Under the pieces are notes generated by a model, which saw only the letters and a program-made list of their open reading frames with translations, was not told the DNA's origin and did no database searches. Below, piece after piece: positions 24,469 to 32,004 of a stretch of 64,000 bases of DNA. Both the position numbers and the translations under genes were made by a program. This stretch comes from CAVVJA01 sp963809815 (GTDB taxonomy: Bacteria > Actinomycetota > Actinomycetes > Mycobacteriales > Jatrophihabitantaceae), in the NCBI GenBank assembly GCA_963809815.1, contig CAWELM010000017.1, positions 62,001 to 126,000 of the forward strand, given 5' to 3'. The first letter of the stretch is position 1, and every line of letters starts with the position of its first letter.

Positions 24469-25932
24469 ATGACCCAGATCACCACTCCACCTGCGTTCGA
24501 CCCCGTAGCGGCGTCCACCGCCTACCGCAATGCGCTCGAGGTGATTGCTGCCGTCGAGCCCGACGTCGCAGCAGCGATGCGGCAGGAGCTCACCGATCAA
24601 CGCGAGTCCTTGAAGCTGATCGCCAGCGAGAATTACGCATCGCCCGCCGTGCTGCTGGCGATGGGCTCCTGGCTGAGCGACAAGTACGCGGAGGGGACTA
24701 TCGGGCACCGCTTCTACGCCGGTTGCCGGAACGTCGACACAGTCGAGCAACTCGCCGCGGATCACGCCCGCGCGTTGTTCGGCGCACCTCATGCGTACGT
24801 TCAGCCGCACTCGGGCATCGACGCCAACCTGGTGGCGTTCTGGGCCGTGCTGGCGCAGCGCATCGAGGGGCCCGCGCTCGCGGCCGCCGGCGTTCGGCAG
24901 GTGAACGACCTCTCGGCCGAGGATTGGGCGGGGCTGCGGCGCGCCTTCGGTAACCAGCGGATGATCGGCATGTCGCTCGACGCCGGCGGGCATCTGACGC
25001 ATGGGTTCCGGCCGAACATCTCCGGCAAGATGTTCGACCAGATGTCCTACGGAACCGATCCCGAGACGGGGCTGCTCGACTACGACGAGGTCCGCCGCCT
25101 GGCGCGGGAGTTCCGCCCCCTGATCCTGATAGCCGGCTACTCCGCCTATCCGCGCAAGATCAACTTTGCCACGATGCGCGAGATCGCCGACGAGGTGGAC
25201 GCGACTCTCATCGTCGACATGGCGCACTTCGCCGGCCTGGTCGCCGGCAAGGTGTTCACGGGCGACTTCGACCCTGTGCCGTATGCGCACATCACGACGA
25301 CGACGACCCACAAGTCGTTACGCGGCCCGCGCGGCGGCATGGTGTTGTGCCAGCCTGAATTCTCCGACTCGGTCGATCGCGGCTGTCCCTTGGTGCTGGG
25401 CGGCCCCTTGGCGCACGTGATGGCGGCGAAGGCGGTGGCACTAGCCGAGGCCCGGCAACCGGCGTTCGCGGAATATGCGCGGGCAGTTGCGGACAACGCG
25501 GTTGCCCTCGCCGAGGGGTTGCTCCGCCGGGGAGCCACCCTCGTCACCGGCGGCACCGAGAACCACCTCGTGCTGCTTGACGTCACCTCGTTCGGGCTGA
25601 CCGGTCGGCAGGCCGAGTCCGCGCTGGTCGACTCCGGCATCGTCACCAACCGGAACTCGGTGCCGCGTGATCCGAACGGGGCGTGGTACACCTCCGGCAT
25701 TCGGCTCGGCACGCCCGCGCTCACGTCTCGCGGTTTTGGGGCCGACGAACTCGATCACGTGGCCGAGCTCATCGTCGACGTCCTGACCGCGACCGAGCCG
25801 GCCGCGGCGCGCGAAGGCGCGCCGTCCAAAGCGCGCTACGAGCTTCCGGACGACGTCGCCAAACGCACGCACGCCGCGGCGAACGAAATGCTCGACGCCC
25901 ATCCCTTGTATCCGGGCCTCGATCTGAGCTGA
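24469..25932 (+). CDS. glyA: Serine hydroxymethyltransferase (long form)
   Basis: A PLP enzyme interconverting serine and glycine with tetrahydrofolate, feeding one-carbon units. The 487-aa protein has LIASENYASPAVL, GHRFYAGCRNVDTVE, HSGIDANLVAF and the PLP-lysine motif TTTTHKSLRGPRGG (Lys about 282). It is longer than the usual 415-430 aa, with extra sequence in the 140-190 region (RIEGPALAAAGVRQVNDL), as in a long actinobacterial subclass. ATG at 24469 gives the conserved start; the upstream extension is the riboswitch. The 3' end overlaps the lyase gene start by one base. Confidence 0.92.
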   Translation: MTQITTPPAFDPVAASTAYRNALEVIAAVEPDVAAAMRQELTDQRESLKLIASENYASPAVLLAMGSWLSDKYAEGTIGHRFYAGCRNVDTVEQLAADHARALFGAPHAYVQPHSGIDANLVAFWAVLAQRIEGPALAAAGVRQVNDLSAEDWAGLRRAFGNQRMIGMSLDAGGHLTHGFRPNISGKMFDQMSYGTDPETGLLDYDEVRRLAREFRPLILIAGYSAYPRKINFATMREIADEVDATLIVDMAHFAGLVAGKVFTGDFDPVPYAHITTTTTHKSLRGPRGGMVLCQPEFSDSVDRGCPLVLGGPLAHVMAAKAVALAEARQPAFAEYARAVADNAVALAEGLLRRGATLVTGGTENHLVLLDVTSFGLTGRQAESALVDSGIVTNRNSVPRDPNGAWYTSGIRLGTPALTSRGFGADELDHVAELIVDVLTATEPAAAREGAPSKARYELPDDVAKRTHAAANEMLDAHPLYPGLDLS

Positions 25933-26867
25933 TGAGCGTGCTCCGCCTGCCGGCGTCCGTCGACATCCGCGAGGTGGGTCCGCGGGACGGCCTGCAGCTC
26001 GAAGGGCTAGTCCCGTTCGATGCCAAGATGGCCATGTTCGACGCGCTCGCAAAGACCGGGGTAAGCCGGATCGAGGCGACGGCGTTCGTCTCGCCCCGCG
26101 CCGTGCCGGCGATGGCCGATGCCGCGCTGGTAGCCGCCGAGCTGTACCGCTGGCCGCACATCGCGTGGTCGGCGCTCGTGCCCAATCCCAAAGGCGCCCG
26201 CCTCGCGACCGAGGCCGGCATCCGTGACGTCGAATACGTCGTATCCGCGGCCGACGGGCACAGCCTGGCCAATGCCCGTATGACGAGCGACGCCGCGGTA
26301 GCCCTCGTCGGGGAGGTAGCCGGGATCGCGCACGCCGCAGGCGGACGGTGCGAGGTGATCATCGCGGTTGCGTGGGATTGCCCGTTCGACGGCCGAACGC
26401 CGGTCGCGCGGACGGTCGAGGTCGCGCGGCGCGCCGCCGACCAGGGTGCGGATCAGCTCTGCTTGGGCGACACGATCGGAACGACCACGCCGACGCGCGT
26501 AGTCGAGCTCGTTGAGGCCGTTCGAGCGGCTTGCCCTGGACTGGAGGTTGGCGTCCACTTCCACAACACGCGCGGGTCCGGGATCGCGAACGTGCTCGCC
26601 GCCGTGCAGATCGGCGTGGTGCAGCTCGACGCGTCGGTTGGCGGGCTGGGTGGCTGCCCGTTCGCGCCCGGAGCGAGCGGCAACATCGCGACCGAGGAGG
26701 CCGTCTACCTGCTCGAAGAGATGGGCGTCGGCACCGGCGTGGATCTCGACGCCGTTCTTGCCGCGGCGGCAGCGACCGAGGCGGCGGTCGGCCATGGCTT
26801 GCCGAGTTCGCTGTATCGGGCCGGCGGCCGCGCGGTCCCCCTCGGCCGACCGGGCCTGCCTACCTGA
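25932..26867 (+). CDS. Hydroxymethylglutaryl-CoA lyase-like protein
   Basis: A 311-aa DRE-TIM metallolyase. The N-terminus EVGPRDGLQLEG carries the catalytic Arg-Asp pair and the C-terminal half HFHNTRGSGIANVLAA the metal-binding His-x-His. SVGGLGGCPFAPGASGN matches the HMG-CoA lyase signature with its active-site Cys. Cleavage of HMG-CoA to acetoacetate and acetyl-CoA ends leucine degradation. Overlap TGATG with glyA indicates a joint transcript, and scoAB nearby could use the acetoacetate. Related lyases with other acyl-CoA substrates cannot be excluded. Confidence 0.87.
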   Translation: MSVLRLPASVDIREVGPRDGLQLEGLVPFDAKMAMFDALAKTGVSRIEATAFVSPRAVPAMADAALVAAELYRWPHIAWSALVPNPKGARLATEAGIRDVEYVVSAADGHSLANARMTSDAAVALVGEVAGIAHAAGGRCEVIIAVAWDCPFDGRTPVARTVEVARRAADQGADQLCLGDTIGTTTPTRVVELVEAVRAACPGLEVGVHFHNTRGSGIANVLAAVQIGVVQLDASVGGLGGCPFAPGASGNIATEEAVYLLEEMGVGTGVDLDAVLAAAAATEAAVGHGLPSSLYRAGGRAVPLGRPGLPT

Positions 26868-26911
26868 ATCGGGGACGCGAACGCCCGCCGGGCGGCCAAT
26901 CGGTCCCCGAT
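26868..26911. terminator. Bidirectional terminator between lyase and gnd
   Basis: ATCGGGGAC (26868-26876) and GTCCCCGAT (26903-26911) form a perfect 9-bp stem enclosing a second GC-rich hairpin (GCCCGCCGGGC). It begins right after the lyase stop and lies downstream of the converging gnd gene. Confidence 0.65.
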
Positions 26912-26927
26912 CGCGTCGCGCAGGAGG

Positions 26928-27980
26928 TTAGCTCGTCGAGTCCCCCGTGCCGGCCTCCAGCGAGTCACCGGCTGGCAGCTCGTTGTGCCCCCCGAACTGC
27001 TGGCGCATCGCGGACAGTACCTGGTTGGCGAAGTGGTCCTCGTCGCGCGAGGCAAACCGCTCGTACAGGGCGGCGGACAGCACCGGCGCCGGGACACCGA
27101 TGTCGATGGCGGCCTTCACCGTCCACCGGCCCTCGCCGGAGTCGGACACCCGGCCGGCGAGTCCTTCCAGAGTGGGGTTGGCTTGTAGCGCGGCGGCGGT
27201 CAGGTCGAGCAGCCAGGACGCGATGACGCTGCCACGTCGCCACACCTCGGCGACCTTCGGCGTGTTGATGTCGAACTGGTAGAACTCGGGCTCGCCGAGC
27301 GGGGCGACCTCAGCCGAATGCGCGGTGGCTCGGATCCCGGCGTCGGCGTTGTGCAGGATGTTCAGGCCCTCAGCGTAGGCGGCCATGATGCCGTATTCGA
27401 TGCCGTTGTGGACCATCTTCACGAAGTGCCCGGCGCCCGACGGCCCGCAATGCAGGTAGCCCTGCTCTTCCGGAGCCGGATCGCCCTCCCGTCCGGGCGT
27501 TCGTCGGATATCGCCCACACCAGGCGCGATCGACTTGAGCAGCGGATCGAGGATAGCGACGGCCTCGTCGCTCCCGCCGACCATCAGGCAGTAGCCGCGG
27601 TTCAGACCGAACACCCCGCCGCTCGTGCCGATGTCGACGTAGTGAATGCCCCTTTCGCGCAGCGTCCGCGCTCGGATTACGTCGTCGCGGTAGTTCGAGT
27701 TGCCGCCGTCGATGATGATATCGCCGGCCTCCATGAGGTTGCCGAGTTCTTCGACGGACTTGCCCGTCAGGCTGGCCGGGATCATCACCCAGGCAACTTT
27801 GGGTTTGTCCAGCTTGGCGACGAACTCCTCCATCGTGGCCGCCCCGGTTGCCCCCTCGGTCCCGAGCTCGGAGACCGACTCTGGATTGACGTCCCACACC
27901 ACGCATGTGTGGCCGTCTCGCATGGCCCGCCGGACGATATTGGCACCCATCCGGCCCAGGCCGATCATTCCCAGCTGCAT
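26928..27980 (-). CDS. gnd: 6-phosphogluconate dehydrogenase (decarboxylating), short NAD(P)-type
   Basis: Oxidative pentose phosphate pathway: 6-phosphogluconate to ribulose-5-phosphate and CO2. The 350-aa protein starts MQLGMIGLGRMGANIVRRA (nucleotide fold), then IIDGGNSNYRDD, the substrate motif HYVDIGTSGGVFGL and GAGHFVKMVHNGIEYGIM with the catalytic Lys. The length is near that of the short bacterial class (about 300-350 aa) rather than the 470-aa class. It follows pgi by 9 bases on the same strand, so both are likely co-transcribed. Confidence 0.93.
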   Translation of the reverse strand: MQLGMIGLGRMGANIVRRAMRDGHTCVVWDVNPESVSELGTEGATGAATMEEFVAKLDKPKVAWVMIPASLTGKSVEELGNLMEAGDIIIDGGNSNYRDDVIRARTLRERGIHYVDIGTSGGVFGLNRGYCLMVGGSDEAVAILDPLLKSIAPGVGDIRRTPGREGDPAPEEQGYLHCGPSGAGHFVKMVHNGIEYGIMAAYAEGLNILHNADAGIRATAHSAEVAPLGEPEFYQFDINTPKVAEVWRRGSVIASWLLDLTAAALQANPTLEGLAGRVSDSGEGRWTVKAAIDIGVPAPVLSAALYERFASRDEDHFANQVLSAMRQQFGGHNELPAGDSLEAGTGDSTS

Positions 27981-27989
27981 GGCTGCTCC

Positions 27990-29624
27990 CTACTGACGGG
28001 CCGCACGGTAGCGGCGGATGAGTGCGTTGGTGGAGCTGTCGTGGGTGAGTTCCGGATCAGCGGCGGACAGCTCGTCGGCCACCTTCTTGGCGAGTACCTT
28101 GCCAAGCTCGACGCCCCACTGATCGAAGGAGTTGATGCTCCAGACCGTTCCTTGTACGAACACGCTGTGCTCATAGAGTGCAACGAGCTTGCCGAGCGTT
28201 GCCGGAGTGAGCGACTCGACCAGCATGGTGTTCGACGGACGGTTGCCTTCGAAGACTCGGTGCGGTACCAACCACGCCGGCGTTCCTTCCGCGGCGACCT
28301 CCTCGGCTGTCTTGCCGAAGGCGAGGGCCTCGGTCTGCGCGAAAACATTGGCAGTGAGCAGGTCGTGATGATTGCCGAGCGGGTTCTGCGAGTGCAGAAA
28401 GCCGATGAAGTCGGCGGGGATCAGTCGGGTCCCCTGATGGATCAACTGGTAGAAGCTGTGCTGCCCGTTCGTTCCCGGCTCGCCCCAGAACACCGGCGAT
28501 GTGTCGTAGTCGACATGCCGACCGTCCAACGTCACCGACTTGCCGTTGGACTCCATGGTCAGTTGCTGCAGGTAGGCCGGGAATCGCTTCAGATACTGGT
28601 CGTAAGGCAGCACGGCCTGGGTCTGTGCACCGAAGAAGTCGCAATACCAGACCGTGAGAAGACCGAGGATTACCGGCAGATTCGCTTCGAACGGCGCCGT
28701 CCGGAAATGCTCGTCCATGGCGTGGAAGCCGGCCAGCATTTCGCGGAAGGCCGTCGGCCCGATCGCGATCATCGTGGACAGTCCGATCGCGGAGTCCATC
28801 GAATACCGGCCGCCCACCCAGTCCCAGAACCCGAACATGTTCATGACGTCGATGCCGAAGTTGGCCACCTCGTCCGCGTTCGTGGATACGGCGACGAAAT
28901 GCTTGGCGACGGCGGCCTCATCTCGAAGCGTTGCCAAAGCCCACTGACGCGCTGTTCGGGCGTTAGTCATCGTCTCGAGCGTGGTAAACGTCTTGGACGA
29001 GATGATGAACAAGGTCTGGGCCGGGTCGAGGTCATGAGTCGCCTCGGCGAAGTCCGTGCCGTCGACATTCGAGACGAACCGGAATGTCAAGTTGCGCTCG
29101 CTGTAATGCCTGAGCGCCTCGTAAGCCATCACCGGGCCGAGATCGGATCCGCCGATGCCGATGTTGACGATGTTCAGGATTCGCTTTCCGGTGTACCCCG
29201 TCCACTGGCCGGACCGGACGCGGTCGGCGAACTCTGCCATCCGGCCGAGCACCTCGTGGACAGCTGGCACCACGTCGATGCCGTCGACTCGTATCTGTTG
29301 ACCCTTGGGCGCCCGCAGGGCCACGTGCAGCACCGCGCGATCTTCAGTGACGTTGATCCGCTCACCGGCAAACATGGCGTCGATCCGCTGGCGGAGGCCG
29401 GACTCGTCGGCGAGATCGACGAGGAGACGCACAGTTTCATCCGTGATCCGGTTCTTGGAGTAGTCGAGGTAGATGCCCTCGGCAAGAAGCGCGAGACGGC
29501 CTCCGCGGCCCGGGTCGTCGGCGAATAACTGACGGAGGTGGAGGTTGCCGATCTCAGCGTGGTGCTTGGTCAGTTCGGCCCAGGCGGGACGGGCGCGTAG
29601 CGGGGTCTCGGTGGGTTCGGCCAT
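27990..29624 (-). CDS. pgi: Glucose-6-phosphate isomerase
   Basis: A 544-aa cytosolic isomerase of glucose-6-phosphate and fructose-6-phosphate. Visible signatures are VNIGIGGSDLGPVMAYEAL, SSKTFTTLETMTNA, the GEPGTNGQHSFYQLIHQGT segment with its catalytic Glu and His, and the C-terminal SINSFDQWGVELGKVLA with its Lys. Length agrees with the long bacterial form. It heads a pgi-gnd operon that links glycolysis with pentose phosphate and sits opposite the UDP-glucose dehydrogenase gene. Confidence 0.96.
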   Translation of the reverse strand: MAEPTETPLRARPAWAELTKHHAEIGNLHLRQLFADDPGRGGRLALLAEGIYLDYSKNRITDETVRLLVDLADESGLRQRIDAMFAGERINVTEDRAVLHVALRAPKGQQIRVDGIDVVPAVHEVLGRMAEFADRVRSGQWTGYTGKRILNIVNIGIGGSDLGPVMAYEALRHYSERNLTFRFVSNVDGTDFAEATHDLDPAQTLFIISSKTFTTLETMTNARTARQWALATLRDEAAVAKHFVAVSTNADEVANFGIDVMNMFGFWDWVGGRYSMDSAIGLSTMIAIGPTAFREMLAGFHAMDEHFRTAPFEANLPVILGLLTVWYCDFFGAQTQAVLPYDQYLKRFPAYLQQLTMESNGKSVTLDGRHVDYDTSPVFWGEPGTNGQHSFYQLIHQGTRLIPADFIGFLHSQNPLGNHHDLLTANVFAQTEALAFGKTAEEVAAEGTPAWLVPHRVFEGNRPSNTMLVESLTPATLGKLVALYEHSVFVQGTVWSINSFDQWGVELGKVLAKKVADELSAADPELTHDSSTNALIRRYRAARQ

Positions 29625-29763
29625 GGGGGTATCACAGCACCCTCCGTGTCGGCCGCGCTACCGACCCTCCCGAATCGGGCGGATTCGACGGAGCCGCCTT
29701 GTCCTGGGCTACCCTTCAGCGTTGATCCGGCGTTAAAGGGCTCATGACGAAAGGCGTAGTGGG

Positions 29764-31086
29764 ATGACGACGGAACGGCCGAGGCTTTCGGTCGTCGGCA
29801 CGGGATACCTTGGCGTTACGCATGCCGTATGCATGGCCGAGCTCGGCTACGAAGTGATCGGGCTCGATGTCGATGCCGACAAGATCGCGCTTCTCCGCAA
29901 GGGCGTTGTGCCGTTCTACGAACCGGACCTGCCCGACTTGCTGGAGAAGCACAACGGCCGCAGCCTGCGGTTCACTACGGACTACGCCGAGCTTGCCGAG
30001 GGCGCAGATATTCACTTCGTCTGCGTGGGCACGCCCCAGCTGCCTGGCCAGTACGGGGCTGACCTGCGCCACGTCGAGTCCGCGTTCGCGTCGCTAGCTC
30101 GCCACCTCACGCGTCAGTCGCTGGTGGTCGGAAAGTCGACCGTGCCGGCCGGTACGGCCGTGCGGATGGCTCAGCTGGTGCGTGACCTGGCTCCGTCGCC
30201 AGACGCCGAGGTGGCGTGGAATCCCGAGTTCCTCCGCGAGGGGTTTGCGGTGGCCGACACGTTGCGGCCGGACCGGCTGGTGTTCGGAGTCGAGTCCGAG
30301 TGGGCCGAAACCCAGCTGCGGGCGGCGTTCGCGCCGGTGATCGATCAAGGCGCTCCAGTCGTTGTCACCGACTTCGCCACGGCTGAGCTCGTCAAGGTAG
30401 CCGCGAACTCCTTCCTGGCCACGAAAATCTCGTTCATCAACGCCATGGCCGAGGTGTGCGAGGCCACTGGGGCCGATGTCACCCAGCTCGCCACCGCCAT
30501 CGGATACGACCCGCGGATCGGCCGCCGCTTCCTGGCCCCCGGCCTCGGTTTCGGCGGCGGGTGCCTGCCGAAGGACATCCGGGCGTTCATTGCGCGGGCC
30601 GGCGAGCTCGGCGTCGACCAGGCGGTGTCGTTCCTCCGCGAGGTCGACGAGATCAATCTGCGGCGGCGAGCCCGCACCGTCGAAATCGGCCTGGACCTGG
30701 TTGACGGCAGCTACCAGGGCATCCGGGTGACGGTGCTGGGCGCAGCGTTCAAGCCGGATAGCGATGACATCCGCGACTCGCCGGCCCTCGACGTCGCCGC
30801 CGCGATCAGCCGCCAAGGCGCTGACGTCGTGGTCTACGACCCACATGCCATGGACAACGCCCGCCGCCTGCATCCGGAACTGGACTACGCCGTCTCGCTC
30901 GACGCAGCGCTGGATGGTGCCGACCTCGTTCTGCTGCTCACCGAGTGGGCCGAGTTCCGAGCCATCGATCCGACCGCGATCGGCGGGACCGTGCGACAGC
31001 GCAATGTCGTCGACGGACGGAACGTTCTCGACCCCGTCGTCTGGCGGGCGGCCGGCTGGCACTACCGCGCGCTGGGTCGGCCCTAG
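29764..31086 (+). CDS. UDP-glucose 6-dehydrogenase
   Basis: Makes UDP-glucuronate from UDP-glucose with two NAD. The 440-aa protein has a Rossmann start VVGTGYLGVTHAVCMAELG, the STVPAGTAVRM loop and VAWNPEFLREGFAVADTL. The active-site Cys is in GLGFGGGCLPKDIRAF, and the C-terminal domain contains GAAFKPDSDDIRDSPAL. ATG follows a purine-rich stretch (GTAGTGGG). It supplies a precursor for surface glycans, consistent with the polysaccharide genes in the first third of the window. Confidence 0.93.
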   Translation: MTTERPRLSVVGTGYLGVTHAVCMAELGYEVIGLDVDADKIALLRKGVVPFYEPDLPDLLEKHNGRSLRFTTDYAELAEGADIHFVCVGTPQLPGQYGADLRHVESAFASLARHLTRQSLVVGKSTVPAGTAVRMAQLVRDLAPSPDAEVAWNPEFLREGFAVADTLRPDRLVFGVESEWAETQLRAAFAPVIDQGAPVVVTDFATAELVKVAANSFLATKISFINAMAEVCEATGADVTQLATAIGYDPRIGRRFLAPGLGFGGGCLPKDIRAFIARAGELGVDQAVSFLREVDEINLRRRARTVEIGLDLVDGSYQGIRVTVLGAAFKPDSDDIRDSPALDVAAAISRQGADVVVYDPHAMDNARRLHPELDYAVSLDAALDGADLVLLLTEWAEFRAIDPTAIGGTVRQRNVVDGRNVLDPVVWRAAGWHYRALGRP

Positions 31087-31089
31087 TAG

Positions 31090-32004
31090 TCAGCTCGTGA
31101 TGTCCTTGCGCTGGAAGCGCACCCAGGCCGCGCCCAGAAACACGGCGGCGTAGACCAGCGACAATCCGATCCCGCGGAGCATGTCATCCCAGACGACGGT
31201 CGGGCCCAGCGCGTCCAGCCACGAGTACTGGTAGTGCGTCGGCAGGTATCGCCGGTACGGATCCAACGCCGAGATCGAGTCGAGGATGTTGGACACCACG
31301 ACGAGCAGCACCGCGCCGCCGACCGCACCGAGCGGGGCGTCCGTCATGACTCCGAGCAGGAAAGCCAAGCCGGCGACGACCAGGGACTGGACACATGCGT
31401 AGCCGACGACGATGACGAGCCGAGTGACGGCTTCGGACGTGGTGAACGTGCCGCCCAGCGGTGAACGGGCGGGCGCCCAGCCGAAGAACAGCCCGCCCAC
31501 GACGTACCCCCACAACGGCAACAGCAGGTTGGCACCGAAGCTGAGCGTCAGCGATACGACGAGCTTCTGCCGCAGGAGGCGGGAACGCGGCACCGGCACC
31601 GCGAGCAGGTAGCGGAGGGAAGACCAGCTCGCTTCGCTCGCGACCGTGTCGCCGCAGAACAGCGCCACGATCACGACGAGCAGGAAGCCGATGGCGGCGA
31701 ATTCGGTGAAGAGCGCGAAGTTCGTCGCACCGGTCGTGGCGATGTCGACCAGCGCGGCACCGCCGGACGTTTGCTGGCCGCCGACCTTGAACGCGATGGC
31801 GACGAGGATCGGCAGCAGAAGCAGGACCAGTGCGACCAATTGGGTGCGGCGGCGCTTGAGCTGGCGGATGAATTCGATTCGCAGCGGCAACGTGCGCCGG
31901 GGGTCGAACGGGACCGGCTCGCCCGCGGGTGGCAACGCCCCGAGCCGCTCGTGCACGCCGCGGCGGGTTGGCGCCTCGGTGCGGTGATTGTCGCTTACGG
32001 CCAT
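31090..32004 (-). CDS. ABC-2 type transporter permease
   Basis: A 304-aa membrane protein with six hydrophobic helices after a 55-residue cytosolic N-terminus. The pattern (long first loop, FCGDTVASEASWSSLRYLLAVPVPRSRLLRQK between helices 2 and 3) is that of ABC-2 permeases. ATG at 32004 overlaps the upstream stop; a GTG one codon earlier is possible. It is the partner of the preceding hydrolase-ATPase fusion and is its only permease nearby. Substrate unknown. Confidence 0.85.
   Translation of the reverse strand: MAVSDNHRTEAPTRRGVHERLGALPPAGEPVPFDPRRTLPLRIEFIRQLKRRRTQLVALVLLLLPILVAIAFKVGGQQTSGGAALVDIATTGATNFALFTEFAAIGFLLVVIVALFCGDTVASEASWSSLRYLLAVPVPRSRLLRQKLVVSLTLSFGANLLLPLWGYVVGGLFFGWAPARSPLGGTFTTSEAVTRLVIVVGYACVQSLVVAGLAFLLGVMTDAPLGAVGGAVLLVVVSNILDSISALDPYRRYLPTHYQYSWLDALGPTVVWDDMLRGIGLSLVYAAVFLGAAWVRFQRKDITS

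Noticed and set aside
23131..25311. A 726-aa leftward frame extending the acyl-CoA dehydrogenase upstream
   Set aside because: The first 335 codons are antisense to glyA and its riboswitch and have no family pattern; homology begins at the ATG at 24306.
27318..29528. A 736-aa plus-strand frame opposite gnd and pgi
   Set aside because: It is antisense to two clearly real genes and shows only codon-mirror composition.
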